Positions 9,079 through 17,475 of a stretch of 64,000 bases of DNA are shown here, one piece after another (position 1 is the first letter of the stretch; each line of letters opens with the position of its first letter). The notes beneath the pieces are model-generated. The model was not told the origin of the DNA and searched no databases. It was given only the letters and a program-made list of their open reading frames with translations. The stretch comes from Terribacillus saccharophilus (lineage in GTDB: Bacteria > Bacillota > Bacilli > Bacillales > Amphibacillaceae). The position numbers were made by a program, and so were the translations under genes. The stretch lies in the NCBI RefSeq assembly GCF_002272745.1, contig NZ_NPBD01000007.1, positions 930,001 through 994,000 on the forward strand, in the 5' to 3' direction.

Positions 9079-9945
9079 TTAGGAAACTCCTTTCTCGAAT
9101 GCAGTTTTTCGTTTGTTCGCAAGCAGCAGCTTTTGAACAATAAAACTCAATAGAAGAATCAAGATGGATACGACAACAATGGTACCCCCTGGTGGTATTT
9201 CAAAATAATAACCAGAGAACAGGCCGACAATAACGGAAGTCTCTCCGAAGAGAATAGCCAGAATCATTGCCTGTTTGAACCCTTTTGCCAGTCGGATGGC
9301 TGCTGCTACAGGTATTGTCATTAGGGCAGATACAAGCAGCACACCTACTATCCGTATGCTCGCTGCAATGACAAGGGCAATGAGCAGCATGAAGATGAAA
9401 TGGATCGCTTTAGCATGCAAACCGCTGACACGCGCATGCTCTTCATCAAAGGAAAGTACGAGCAGCTGCTTGTAGAGAACGCCGATTACAAGCAGGACAA
9501 TGATCGAGATGATCACAATAACACGGAAATCTTCACTGCTGACAGCAGAAACCGAGCCGAATAAATAAGAAAACAGATCGGTTGTAAAGCCATTTGCTAA
9601 TGATATAAAAATAACACTTAATCCGACTCCGCCGGAAAGGATGATCGGAATAGCGATCTCCTGGAAGTTACGAAACATGTTGCGCAGTTTCTCGATTAGC
9701 AGGGAAGCGAGAACTGAGAACCCAAGACCTGCGTAAAAAGGTGAAATTACAGGTGTTGCCAATTTCTTCTCCAGCAAGAGACCGAATGCAATACCAGCTA
9801 ATGTTACATGCGATAGTGCATCCGCGATCAAGGACAGTCTGCGTACGACGATGAAACAGCCCAGTAATGGGGCGATTAAGCCGATTAGCAGACCCGTATA
9901 TAGTGTATTTCGTAAAAATTCAAATTGAAGAAAATCGGCAATCAT
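9079..9945 (-). CDS. znuB: Zinc/metal ABC transporter permease
   Basis: A 288-residue integral membrane protein of the ABC-3 (ZnuB/MntB) family with about eight hydrophobic helices. Family motifs include FIVVRRLSLIADALSHVTLAGIA near residues 31-52 and SIRIVGVLLVSALMTIPVAAA near 200. It would form the membrane channel for zinc import driven by ZnuC. Its start overlaps the znuC stop by 4 bp (ATGA), and zur follows immediately. No substrate-binding znuA is present nearby; it must be encoded elsewhere. Confidence 0.93.
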   Translation of the reverse strand: MIADFLQFEFLRNTLYTGLLIGLIAPLLGCFIVVRRLSLIADALSHVTLAGIAFGLLLEKKLATPVISPFYAGLGFSVLASLLIEKLRNMFRNFQEIAIPIILSGGVGLSVIFISLANGFTTDLFSYLFGSVSAVSSEDFRVIVIISIIVLLVIGVLYKQLLVLSFDEEHARVSGLHAKAIHFIFMLLIALVIAASIRIVGVLLVSALMTIPVAAAIRLAKGFKQAMILAILFGETSVIVGLFSGYYFEIPPGGTIVVVSILILLLSFIVQKLLLANKRKTAFEKGVS

Positions 9946-10670
9946 GCATGAATACCTCGCAATACATGTAAATCGGTTTCAGGCAGGCGGAATTGCTCTG
10001 GGCTGCCCTCGTATTGGACTTGCTGATCCAAATAAACCAGCTTGGAGGCATATTGTGCAATCCCTGCCAGATCATGTGTGATCATTACTAAGGTAAGTCC
10101 TTTTTCCTCATTAAGCCGTTGCAATAATTCATAGAAGCCCTTCACATTGGCGTGGTCGATTCCAACGGTCGGCTCATCGAGTATGATCAATTCCGGCTGG
10201 CTTACAAGCGCTCTAGCGATGAAAACGCGCTGCTGCTGACCTCCGGACAAACTGCTGATATTTTCATGCAGATAATCACTCATATCCACTTGAGCTACAG
10301 CTTGCTTCACAGCAGCCCGGTGCTTAGCGGAGAATCTACGGAAATATCCGATCTTCGGGGTAAGTCCCATTGCGACCACTTCGAAAACAGTAGCTGGGAA
10401 TCCTTTATTGAAGGCGTTCGCCTTTTGGGATACAAAGCTCACTTTATTCCAATCTTTAAAGGAGGTTATAGACTGTCCGAATAGCTCGATGGAGCCTTTA
10501 TTCGGCTGCAGCATACCGAGCGCCAGCTTGATTAATGTTGTTTTGCCTCCGCCATTTGGGCCGATTAGACCGAGGAAGTCACCTTTTTTAACTTGAAGGG
10601 ATACCTCACGCAAGGCAGCCTTCTGTTCATATGAGAAATTAATAGTATCTATTTGAAGGATAGATGTCAT
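9942..10670 (-). CDS. znuC: Zinc ABC transporter ATP-binding protein
   Basis: A 242-residue ABC ATPase. Walker A is GPNGGGKTTL (about residues 37-46), the signature is LSGGQQQRV (about 140), Walker B is LIILDEPTVGID, and the switch His is in MITHDL. It energises ZnuB for zinc import. It is the first gene of the minus-strand operon, read from a promoter whose spacer holds a Zur-like box (TTTACA at 10733-10738, TAGAAT at 10710-10715). Ribosome site AAAGGTG precedes the ATG. Confidence 0.94.
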   Translation of the reverse strand: MTSILQIDTINFSYEQKAALREVSLQVKKGDFLGLIGPNGGGKTTLIKLALGMLQPNKGSIELFGQSITSFKDWNKVSFVSQKANAFNKGFPATVFEVVAMGLTPKIGYFRRFSAKHRAAVKQAVAQVDMSDYLHENISSLSGGQQQRVFIARALVSQPELIILDEPTVGIDHANVKGFYELLQRLNEEKGLTLVMITHDLAGIAQYASKLVYLDQQVQYEGSPEQFRLPETDLHVLRGIHA

Positions 10671-10709
10671 GTTCTATCACCTTTCTAATCACGTACTTCA
10701 CAAGGAACT

Positions 10710-10753
10710 ATTCTATCGTAATCATTTCGATTTGTAAATCATAATCGTTTCGA
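10710..10753 (-). promoter_or_regulatory. Promoter of znuC with two tandem Zur-like boxes
   Basis: On the minus strand TTTACA (10733-10738), 17 bp spacer, TAGAAT (10710-10715). The spacer is almost exactly filled by TCGTAATCATTTCGA (10716-10730), which differs from the Bacillus Zur consensus TCGTAATNATTACGA at one base. A second, weaker box TCATAATCGTTTCGA (10739-10753) overlaps the upstream side of the -35. This predicts zinc-dependent autoregulation by the zur product. Confidence 0.82.
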
Positions 10754-10769
10754 TTTAAAATTTAATCCG

Positions 10770-10798
10770 TTGACATATACCTGGCGGGGGTATATTAT
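10770..10798 (+). promoter_or_regulatory. SigA promoter of the csoR-copA-copZ operon
   Basis: Perfect TTGACA (10770-10775), 17 bp spacer, TATTAT (10793-10798). The CsoR operator lies within the spacer. Confidence 0.9.
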
Positions 10799-10821
10799 AT
10801 AGATATACCCGAAGGGGGTAT
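10777..10821 (+). promoter_or_regulatory. Two CsoR operator boxes
   Basis: ATACCTGGCGGGGGTAT (10777-10793) fills the promoter spacer and ATACCCGAAGGGGGTAT (10805-10821) covers the expected transcription start. Both have the TACC...GGTA arms around a GC-rich centre typical of CsoR-family operators. Confidence 0.88.
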
Positions 10822-10837
10822 AAAGAGGAGGTGTGCT

Positions 10838-11137
10838 ATGGAACATTCAGATAAAAAGCCGGTCAAACAAAGAACTACTACCGAGAAGCAAGCACTTGTT
10901 AATCGGCTGAAACGAATTGAAGGACAAGTTAGAGGTCTTCAGAATATGGTCGAGGAAGATAGATATTGTGTGGATATCCTTGTCCAAATATCTGCTATTC
11001 AGGCGGCACTGAAGAAAACAGGAGCCGCAGTAACTGAAAGACATATGAAGCATTGCGTTTCCCATGCAATCCAGCATGGAGATGGGGAAGAGGCCATTGA
11101 TGAATTGATGAAAGTACTGCAGCAATTCGGCAAATAG
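10838..11137 (+). CDS. csoR: Copper-sensing transcriptional repressor
   Basis: A 99-residue all-helical CsoR/RcnR-family repressor (the DUF156 fold). The Cu(I) ligand set Cys-His-Cys is present: Cys in DRYCVDIL, then His and Cys in ERHMKHC. The N-terminal helix shows LVNRLKRIEGQVRGLQNMVEEDRYC, the family hallmark (given here only as a position, about residues 22-46). It starts at an ATG after AGAGGAGG and leads the copper operon, with two operators directly upstream. Cu(I) binding would release DNA and induce copA and copZ. Confidence 0.95.
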   Translation: MEHSDKKPVKQRTTTEKQALVNRLKRIEGQVRGLQNMVEEDRYCVDILVQISAIQAALKKTGAAVTERHMKHCVSHAIQHGDGEEAIDELMKVLQQFGK

Positions 11138-11149
11138 GAGGCGGTCCAT

Positions 11150-13534
11150 ATGGAGAAGAAGCAAGTAACAGTACCCATTACCGGTATGACTTGTGCAGCA
11201 TGTGCCACCCGTATCGAAAAAGTGCTGAACAAGATGGATACGGTAGAGGCCAATGTCAATTTGGCAACAGAAAAGGCAGCAATCTCTTTTGATCCAAATC
11301 AAGTAGATGAAACAGATTTAACAGGTAAGATAGAAAAGCTGGGATACGGAGTGGAGCCTGAAGAAGTTTCTCTTGATATAAAAGGAATGACTTGCGCTGC
11401 TTGCTCAGCAAGAATCGAGAAGGTGCTGAACAAGCAGGAGGGCATCCAGCAAGCTGTTGTCAACCTGGCTGGAGAGACGGCTAGCATTCGCTATAATCCG
11501 CTGCTCACAGGAACAGATGAATTCATCGGACGTATTCGGAAATTAGGCTACGACGCAAGCCCGCGGAAATCCAGGGAAGAAAATGCTCAAAGCAGAGATA
11601 AAGGTATCCGGATGATGCAATTGAAACTATTGCTGTCTGCTCTGTTATCTTTACCACTTCTGGCAACCATGGGCGGGCATTTGGGTTTGTATGAAGTACC
11701 GCATATTCTTATGAATCCATGGATGCAGCTATTGCTGGCAACACCCGTTCAATTTTTAATCGGATGGCAGTTTTACCGGGGAGCATATCATAGCTTGCGT
11801 AGCGGTTCAGCCAATATGGATGTGTTAGTTGCGCTCGGCACAAGTGCGGCATATTTCTACAGCTTATATGAAGTGATCCGTTTTCAAGGCAGCGGACATA
11901 TGCCCGCCCTGTATTTCGAGACGAGTGCCATTTTGATAACCTTGATTCTTCTCGGTAAATATATGGAGAAAGTGGCAAAAGGACGGACAACCACTGCCAT
12001 TACTTCTCTAGTCGGCTTACAGGCGAAAGAAGCGACAGTATTACGTGGAGCGCAAGAAGAAAAAATTGCAGCTACAGAGCTGGTTCAGGATGATATCGTT
12101 ATTGTACGTCCAGGAGAGAAGATTCCGGCAGATGGCATCATCGTGAAAGGAAGCACCCATGTTGACGAATCGATGCTCACGGGAGAAAGTATTCCGGTCA
12201 GCAAAGCAATTGGAGATAATGTAGCAGGTGCTACTGTCAATGCAAATGGAAATATCCAAGTGAAAGTGACGCATTCAAATGACAAGTCAGTTCTTGCGGA
12301 AATCATTCGAGCAGTAGAGCGTGCTCAAGGTTCTAAAGCACCTATTCAGCGCTTTGCTGATCGTGTATCTTCGTTTTTCGTCCCTGCAGTTATCGTGATT
12401 AGCATAATCACTTTTGCAGTGTGGATTTTGCTAGTAAATCCAGGTGAGATGGCTCCGGCCTTAACGACAGCTATCGCCGTCCTGGTAATCGCTTGTCCTT
12501 GCGCGCTGGGACTTGCAACTCCGACGAGCATCATGGTCGGCACCGGAAAAGCAGCGGAAGCGGGTATTCTGTTCAAAGGCGGCGAACAGCTGGAGACAGC
12601 GTATAAAGTAGATGCTGTCGTCTTCGATAAAACTGGCACAATCACCCAAGGAAGACCACAGGTGACAGATATTTATGGCGACACGCAGCACTTGTCTGAA
12701 GCAATTGCGCTTGAGAAACAATCAGAGCATCCGCTCGCGCAATCTTTTGTTCAATATGGAGAGGAGCACAGTCTTCCAGGCAAGGAAGTGGAAACGTTTG
12801 AGAATATACCTGGCAGGGGTATCAAAGGGGTAGTGGGCGGCGCTGCAATTCTGATTGGAAATAGTGCGCTCATGTCGGAACGGAAGTTGCTTTTTGAAGA
12901 CTTTAAGCAGCAGGCTGATATGTTAGAAAAAGATGGAAAGACTGTTATGTATCTCGCTACAGAAAATAAAGTCGAGACAATCATTGCCGTAAGTGATGCA
13001 GTCAAACCAGATGCTGCCGAAGCAATTAAACTATTGAAAACGCAAGGCATTCGAACTGTTATGCTGACAGGAGACAATCAGCGAACAGCTGACAGCATAG
13101 CAGCCAAAGTTGGCATTGACACCGTATTTGCTGGAGTGCTGCCCGCTGGTAAAGCAGATCAAATTGCTGCACTCCAGCAGGAAGGCTTTACAGTGGCGAT
13201 GGTAGGGGATGGAATCAATGATGCACCTGCTTTGGCAGCAGCGGATATCGGAATTGCCATCGGTACCGGCACAGATGTTGCAATCGAAGCAGCAGGTGTG
13301 ACTATCCTGGGCGGTGACCTCAAACTCGTACCGAAAGCATTGGGATATAGTGCGAAAACGATTCGGAACATCAAACAGAACTTATTTTGGGCTCTTGCCT
13401 ATAACAGTGCCGGAATACCCGTTGCAGCTATCGGACTGCTGGCGCCATGGCTTGCAGGAGCAGCAATGGCCTTCAGTTCTGTCAGTGTAGTAGCAAACGC
13501 ATTACGATTAAAAAGACAATTAAAGGAGAGATAA
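11150..13534 (+). CDS. copA: Copper-exporting P1B-type ATPase
   Basis: A 794-residue heavy-metal ATPase that exports Cu(I). Two N-terminal metal-binding domains each carry GMTCAAC (Cys15/Cys18 and Cys82/Cys85). Eight membrane helices follow; the transport site CPC is in [11 protein letters not shown] (about residue 448). Further signatures are TGES in the actuator domain, DKTGTIT with the phosphorylated Asp (about residue 493), an HP motif (SEHPL), and GDGINDAP. It begins 12 bp after csoR with GGAGG upstream. A near copy of the CsoR operator lies inside the coding region at 12806-12822. Confidence 0.97.
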   Translation: MEKKQVTVPITGMTCAACATRIEKVLNKMDTVEANVNLATEKAAISFDPNQVDETDLTGKIEKLGYGVEPEEVSLDIKGMTCAACSARIEKVLNKQEGIQQAVVNLAGETASIRYNPLLTGTDEFIGRIRKLGYDASPRKSREENAQSRDKGIRMMQLKLLLSALLSLPLLATMGGHLGLYEVPHILMNPWMQLLLATPVQFLIGWQFYRGAYHSLRSGSANMDVLVALGTSAAYFYSLYEVIRFQGSGHMPALYFETSAILITLILLGKYMEKVAKGRTTTAITSLVGLQAKEATVLRGAQEEKIAATELVQDDIVIVRPGEKIPADGIIVKGSTHVDESMLTGESIPVSKAIGDNVAGATVNANGNIQVKVTHSNDKSVLAEIIRAVERAQGSKAPIQRFADRVSSFFVPAVIVISIITFAVWILLVNPGEMAPALTTAIAVLVIACPCALGLATPTSIMVGTGKAAEAGILFKGGEQLETAYKVDAVVFDKTGTITQGRPQVTDIYGDTQHLSEAIALEKQSEHPLAQSFVQYGEEHSLPGKEVETFENIPGRGIKGVVGGAAILIGNSALMSERKLLFEDFKQQADMLEKDGKTVMYLATENKVETIIAVSDAVKPDAAEAIKLLKTQGIRTVMLTGDNQRTADSIAAKVGIDTVFAGVLPAGKADQIAALQQEGFTVAMVGDGINDAPALAAADIGIAIGTGTDVAIEAAGVTILGGDLKLVPKALGYSAKTIRNIKQNLFWALAYNSAGIPVAAIGLLAPWLAGAAMAFSSVSVVANALRLKRQLKER

Positions 13535-13537
13535 GAT

Positions 13538-13744
13538 ATGGAAATGACATTACAAGTAAACGGTATGACTTGTGGGCATTGTGAGAAAGCAGTTAAAGGA
13601 GCATTAGGGGAATTAGAAGGAATCCAAGGAGTAGACGTGGATTTGGCCAGCGGTAAAGTCGATGTTGTGTATGATGACGCACTAGTGACGAAGAATGAAA
13701 TGAAAGAAGCAATCGAAGAACAAGGCTATGATGTAGTAGCATAA
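13538..13744 (+). CDS. copZ: Copper chaperone
   Basis: A 68-residue single HMA domain with the Cu(I) site GMTCGHC (residues about 8-14) in a beta-alpha-beta-beta-alpha-beta pattern. It would ferry Cu(I) to the N-terminal domains of CopA. It starts 3 bp after the copA stop, preceded by AAAGGAGAG, and is the last gene before a strong terminator. Confidence 0.95.
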   Translation: MEMTLQVNGMTCGHCEKAVKGALGELEGIQGVDVDLASGKVDVVYDDALVTKNEMKEAIEEQGYDVVA

Positions 13745-13746
13745 GA

Positions 13747-13782
13747 AAGACCTCCGCAATAATTTGCGGAGGTCTTCTTTTT
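13747..13782. terminator. Terminator of the copper operon, shared with the convergent permease
   Basis: Perfect 12-bp stem AGACCTCCGCAA / TTGCGGAGGTCT (13748-13759, 13764-13775) followed by TTCTTTTT. Confidence 0.92.
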
Positions 13783-14851
13783 ATACTGCAGCAGCATTTT
13801 CGTCTTTTTTAACGAATTGAACGGGTTGCTGTCTCTTAAGTTTCAAAACAATACAAGTAATCAGGAAGGTAATAACTAAAATCAATACTAGATGTAGGGT
13901 AGCTGATGAAACACTTTCTCCAGCATAGATTAGCTGACTGAAGCCTTGAACCCCATTAGAAGCTGGCAGTGCAGCGCCTATTACACGGAATACAGGAGAC
14001 AATAGGTCTGTCGGAATGATATTCCCAGCAGCCATCAATTGGAACGGGATCATGGCAACGTTGAATAAAGCGCCGGCATTACCGAAAATAACGAAGCTCA
14101 TCTGTGTGAAACTAATGCAGGCAAAGACTACTAACAGCTCGAATCCCCATAGCTGCATGTAGGAAGCAGCTGTATCATTTGCAAGTGCATGAATTGTTAC
14201 GATAACCGTTGTTACGACAAGGCCGATAATTAGTAATAGCAGCTGTTTATTCCAGAAGAGCTGCCATTTGCCGAATTTACGGCTCAGTATTTGCGTGACA
14301 ATGTTCATCTGAATATTCATTGTCATGACAGCGATGAAAATGATGAATCCAAGAATCATCGGTACCATGCTGGTTGCGAAGTTGCCGATGTGATTTTCTT
14401 TTATGATTTCTGCTTGTACATTGGAACCAGCTATAGAGTCAGTCATTTGTCTTGCTGTACTTTCAGCTGCCGATAAAGCAACCTGTGAGTTGGAGCTGTT
14501 CAAGTAGAATTGTAATGACGTGTCGCTCTGTTTGGCCAAGTTTTCGGTGAATGCCTCCGGAATGACAATCAGCATCGTAATATCATTTTGATCAAGCTTT
14601 TCTTTTGCTTCATCATAAGAAGCAAGATCCGCATCAAATGGCATATTATCCATCATTTGTTCTGCCAATGCATTGGCCTGTTCCCCATCTTCATTGACAA
14701 CAGCAACTTGCAAACGGTCCAGATGATCCGTTGCATCATGATACCCTGTCAGCCAAATGATGGAAAAGAGTAATGGGACAAGAATGGCAAAAGCCATGCC
14801 CACTTTTGTATTCGGGATTTTAAGCATTTCCCGTAAAGGTTGTAAACGCAA
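13781..14851 (-). CDS. ABC-2 type membrane permease (YhgE/Pip-like, DUF3533)
   Basis: A 356-residue membrane protein with one N-terminal helix, a ~130-residue extracytoplasmic domain (LQVAVVNEDGEQANALAEQM onwards), and five C-terminal helices. This layout matches ABC-2 type/DUF3533 exporters that act without a linked ATPase or with one encoded elsewhere. The probable start is a TTG at 14851, 8 nt after AGGAG. It lies 53 bp behind a marR gene on the same strand, with the same operator motif before both genes, so MarR-controlled efflux (for example of a toxic compound) is the simplest reading. Substrate unknown. Confidence 0.75.
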   Translation of the reverse strand: MRLQPLREMLKIPNTKVGMAFAILVPLLFSIIWLTGYHDATDHLDRLQVAVVNEDGEQANALAEQMMDNMPFDADLASYDEAKEKLDQNDITMLIVIPEAFTENLAKQSDTSLQFYLNSSNSQVALSAAESTARQMTDSIAGSNVQAEIIKENHIGNFATSMVPMILGFIIFIAVMTMNIQMNIVTQILSRKFGKWQLFWNKQLLLLIIGLVVTTVIVTIHALANDTAASYMQLWGFELLVVFACISFTQMSFVIFGNAGALFNVAMIPFQLMAAGNIIPTDLLSPVFRVIGAALPASNGVQGFSQLIYAGESVSSATLHLVLILVITFLITCIVLKLKRQQPVQFVKKDENAAAV

Positions 14852-14873
14852 AATAAAAACTCCTATCTATATT

Positions 14874-14913
14874 AGTTGCACGTGCATGTATTTAGCGAAA
14901 AAAATCACTGCAA
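14874..14913 (-). promoter_or_regulatory. Second MarR-type operator and possible internal promoter for the permease
   Basis: Plus-strand AGTTGCACGTGCATGTA (14874-14890) matches the site upstream of marR at 15 of 17 bases. On the minus strand TTGCAG (14908-14913), 17 bp, TACATG (14885-14890) gives a plausible promoter whose -10 overlaps the motif. Confidence 0.65.
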
Positions 14914-15327
14914 ATTCTGATGCAGCTTTCGAATCAGAGTATGCAGCAATTCTATATCCTTCTGATGGAAACCAAGATAAGCATGATTTTCGATTTCTTC
15001 TATCTTCGGTTTGATGTCTTTTACCAGGTCCCGGCCTTCTGCTGTAATTTGCAAGCGGATAGCCCGCCGGTCATGCGGATCATGTCCGCGGGTGACCAAT
15101 CCCTTTTTGACAAGCTTATCGACAATCTTCGTAACGGTTGTCTGCTCTCTTTCCGTTAGATCGGCAAGCTCCTTTTGGGTGATGTTATCCTGCTTATCCA
15201 ATTCGGCAATAAGGGAGAATTGTTCTGGTGTCAGTTCAAACTGCTGAAGCATGCGGGACGTTTCCCGTTTCAAGGATAGATAGGTCCGGGATAAAAGCAG
15301 TCCTAACTCGTCTTGTGTCCTGCTCAT
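14905..15327 (-). CDS. MarR family transcriptional regulator
   Basis: A 140-residue winged-helix regulator. The recognition region ITQKELADLTEREQTTVTKIVDKL (about residues 50-73) and the wing VTRGHDPHDRRAIRLQIT with the conserved Asp-x-Arg-Arg are typical of MarR. The flanking helices provide dimerisation. No cysteine near the N-terminus suggests a thiol switch of OhrR type. A TTGACG-17-TAATAT promoter and a palindromic site lie just upstream, and the same site recurs before the downstream permease, so autoregulation and control of that permease are likely. Confidence 0.9.
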   Translation of the reverse strand: MSRTQDELGLLLSRTYLSLKRETSRMLQQFELTPEQFSLIAELDKQDNITQKELADLTEREQTTVTKIVDKLVKKGLVTRGHDPHDRRAIRLQITAEGRDLVKDIKPKIEEIENHAYLGFHQKDIELLHTLIRKLHQNLQ

Positions 15328-15353
15328 GGTCCGCTCCTTTCAGATAGCTCAAA

Positions 15354-15399
15354 TAGTTGCACATGCAAGTATATTACGTGTTTGTATTCAATACGTCAA
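15354..15399 (-). promoter_or_regulatory. marR promoter and first MarR-type operator
   Basis: Minus strand TTGACG (15394-15399), 17 bp, TAATAT (15371-15376). Plus-strand TAGTTGCACATGCAAGTA (15354-15371) follows the -10, with the palindromic core TTGCACATGCAA at the expected transcription start. Confidence 0.75.
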
Positions 15400-15423
15400 T
15401 AATTTTTTTGGATGGGCAAGAAA

Positions 15424-15452
15424 AAAGGACAACCAGCAGCTGATTGTCCGTT
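15424..15452 (-). terminator. Terminator of the two CotF-like genes
   Basis: On the minus strand GGACAATCAGC / GCTGGTTGTCC followed by TTTTTT; one mismatch in the stem. Confidence 0.85.
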
Positions 15453-15456
15453 TGTC

Positions 15457-15780
15457 TCATGAATATGGAAGTTCTTGTCGTGTTTTGCTGAATTGCTGAT
15501 AAGCTTGTTCCACTTTTTGCTGCGGCGCTTGTTCCAAGCTGTACCATCCATGTTGGAACATTAAGTTATACAAATTACGCTGGGAATCCTGTGTTTCCTT
15601 GAATATACGTGCTACTGTTTCATATAACGATTGATTGCTCATTTCATTCAGTGCCGTACTGTACGAAGCTGTCATATACTTTTCCGTAGCAAGCAAATCA
15701 GTTACATGATCCCGGTCATTCATTTCCTGCGTTGTCGGGACGGGTGTCTGGGGGTTTTGTATCTTTTGGGTCTCTGGCAT
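15457..15780 (-). CDS. CotF-family spore coat protein
   Basis: A 107-residue soluble helical protein resembling the CotF/YhcQ coat-protein family. The helical core reads NDRDHVTDLLATEKYMTASY followed by an acidic/amide-rich helix and the typical FQHGWYSLEQAP end. The N-terminal 20 residues are Pro/Gln/Thr-rich and probably disordered. It is paired with another CotF-like gene 12 bp upstream on the same strand, so the two are probably co-expressed late in sporulation in the mother cell. Function in coat assembly is inferred from the family only. Confidence 0.8.
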   Translation of the reverse strand: MPETQKIQNPQTPVPTTQEMNDRDHVTDLLATEKYMTASYSTALNEMSNQSLYETVARIFKETQDSQRNLYNLMFQHGWYSLEQAPQQKVEQAYQQFSKTRQELPYS

Positions 15781-15792
15781 AGCGTTCCCTCC

Positions 15793-16029
15793 TTAATTGA
15801 GCGGTTTTGTTTTCAAATGCTCCAGTAACATATCGTAATGGCGCTGATGCATCTGACCGATAGTGTGCAGCGCTTCCTGGGCATCTGTCAGCTGCACTTC
15901 ACCGGCAGCATGCTGTGCTTTTTTTGCTGCATTCAAGTTCCAGTTCAGCATATCACTCAAGTACAGCAAGTCTTTTTCAGAAATGATCTCCGGCGGCTGG
16001 AGCATAACATTTTGTTGATTTTCTGGCAT
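15793..16029 (-). CDS. Small CotF-like spore coat protein
   Basis: A 78-residue helical protein (ISEKDLLYLSDMLNWNLNAA, then HTIGQMHQRHYDMLLEHL) that looks like the helical half of YhcQ/CotF-type coat proteins, and starts like its downstream neighbour (MPENQQ versus MPETQK). It has a good ribosome site (GGAGGGATCC) and is the first gene of a two-gene unit. The two genes may have arisen by duplication of one helical module, each keeping a different part. Short length makes the family call less secure than for its partner. Confidence 0.72.
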   Translation of the reverse strand: MPENQQNVMLQPPEIISEKDLLYLSDMLNWNLNAAKKAQHAAGEVQLTDAQEALHTIGQMHQRHYDMLLEHLKTKPLN

Positions 16030-16138
16030 GGGATCCCTCCTTTTTCCTTTCTATCGTACCCGGGATCCTGGCGATTATTCTGTGCGAAAGATGTAAACGA
16101 CTATGCTAAAATAGCAGTATGAAAGGAAGGAGATCTAT

Positions 16139-16492
16139 ATGTTCCGATTTTATTGGTACCCGAATTGCAGTACTTGCAAAAATGCAAAGAAATGGCTGGA
16201 TGCGAATGAAGTATCCTATGAAGCGATACATATCGTCGAAAACCCGCCGAGTCCGGAGATCCTGCAGGATGCAGCAGATAAAAGCGGATTGCCGCTTACC
16301 AAATTGTTCAATACGAGCGGAAAAGTATACCGAGAGGGCGGCTATAAGGAGAAAATCAAAGAGGCAGATGATGCCCAGCTCAAGTCATGGCTATCCGAAA
16401 ACGGTATGCTGATTAAGCGCCCGCTTTTAATTGGAGAGAAGTCAGCGGCAGTCGGTTTCAAGCCGGATTCATACGAAGCTGTAACTGCTTAG
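16139..16492 (+). CDS. yusI: ArsC/Spx-family protein YusI
   Basis: A 117-residue thioredoxin-fold protein of the ArsC/Spx family. It starts with FYWYPNCSTCKNAKKWL, giving a CSTC redox pair at residues 10-13, and contains the Arg-Pro segment MLIKRPLLIGE typical of ArsC-like enzymes. It resembles B. subtilis YusI, which lies next to gcvH as here. Whether it reduces arsenate, acts on glutaredoxin-type substrates or is regulatory is unknown; no ars genes are nearby. Ribosome site AAGGAAGGAG precedes the ATG. Confidence 0.9.
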   Translation: MFRFYWYPNCSTCKNAKKWLDANEVSYEAIHIVENPPSPEILQDAADKSGLPLTKLFNTSGKVYREGGYKEKIKEADDAQLKSWLSENGMLIKRPLLIGEKSAAVGFKPDSYEAVTA

Positions 16493-16581
16493 AATTAAGC
16501 AGAAACAGTGGTAATTTTATCTATTACCTCTTATAGTAAATATGTTAGCTATTCTTGTAGAAAATAGGTGGAGGAATAAAA

Positions 16582-16971
16582 ATGAGCAACTTACCGAAAG
16601 ATCTACGTTATACTGAGGAACATGAATGGATTAAAAAAGAAGATGGCAATCAGTACCGAATTGGTATTACCGACTTCGCCCAGGATGAACTCGGAGACAT
16701 CGTATTCGTGGAACTTCCATCCATCGGGGACGTACTGAAAGCAGACGAGCCATTCGGAAGCGTCGAATCTGTCAAAACAGTGTCCGAGCTGTATGCTCCG
16801 ATCAGCGGAAAAGTCGTAGCTGTGAACGAAGATCTAGACGACAGCCCTGAATTCGTAAATGAATCCCCGTACGAGAAAGCATGGATGATCGTAGTGGAAG
16901 CAGATGACGAAGCATTGTATGAGAGCTTGCTATCAGTAGAAGATTACGAAGGACGGATTAAAGAGGATTAA
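16582..16971 (+). CDS. gcvH: Glycine cleavage system H protein
   Basis: A 129-residue lipoyl carrier. The lipoylated lysine is in the motif [12 protein letters not shown] (about residue 64), inside a domain with the usual HEWI and [16 protein letters not shown] segments. GcvH shuttles the methylamine group between P, T and L proteins and in bacilli is also the relay for lipoyl transfer to other complexes. The gcvT-P genes are not in this window. Ribosome site GGTGGAGG; position between yusI and yusF matches B. subtilis. Confidence 0.97.
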   Translation: MSNLPKDLRYTEEHEWIKKEDGNQYRIGITDFAQDELGDIVFVELPSIGDVLKADEPFGSVESVKTVSELYAPISGKVVAVNEDLDDSPEFVNESPYEKAWMIVVEADDEALYESLLSVEDYEGRIKED

Positions 16972-17109
16972 TTTTTTGGTCCTTGTTGATATCTGTTAGC
17001 AAGGGCAGCGGTCTCTTTTCATATACTATGGCAAGCGTTCATTGCTAAGCCTTTATCGGGGCACGGGCAAGGAAGCAATCAAATATCGATCAGAATAGGT
17101 GATGCCAGT

Positions 17110-17460
17110 ATGGGTGATGAAGAAAAGGTCATTATTGTAGAAGGACGCTCGGACAAAGAGCAGATAAGGAAGATCATCGATGAGGAAGTGACGATCATCT
17201 GCACCAATGGTACATTGGGCATCGAGCGGCTGGAACAGCTGTTGTATGACTATGACTTGGATCACAAGCAAGTATATATTATGGTGGATGAGGATAGCGC
17301 TGGTCATAAGCTGCGAAAACAGTTAGCCCGAGAGCTGCCGCATGCCCAGCATATTTACGTAGACAGAACCTATCGAGAGGTAGCGGCGACCCCGGCCCCT
17401 GAATTGGCCACAGCCCTGCTTAGCAGAAGTATCATGGTGCATCCATTCTTCCTCGTCTGA
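17110..17460 (+). CDS. yusF: TOPRIM-domain protein YusF
   Basis: A 116-residue stand-alone TOPRIM domain. The conserved glutamate is in VIIVEGRSDKEQI (about residues 8-20) and the Asp pair in VYIMVDEDSAG (about 58-68), as in primases and the RNase M5 family. Such small proteins are expected to bind nucleic acid with Mg2+, perhaps as a nuclease, but the substrate is unknown. The order gcvH-yusF-yusE matches B. subtilis. The ribosome site (AGGTGATG) is moderate. Confidence 0.88.
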   Translation: MGDEEKVIIVEGRSDKEQIRKIIDEEVTIICTNGTLGIERLEQLLYDYDLDHKQVYIMVDEDSAGHKLRKQLARELPHAQHIYVDRTYREVAATPAPELATALLSRSIMVHPFFLV

Positions 17461-17475
17461 AGAAAGAAGGGATGA

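Noticed and set aside
9275..9475. Open frame opposite znuB
   Set aside because: Shadow of a conserved membrane gene; low-complexity Ser/Thr/Met-rich translation.
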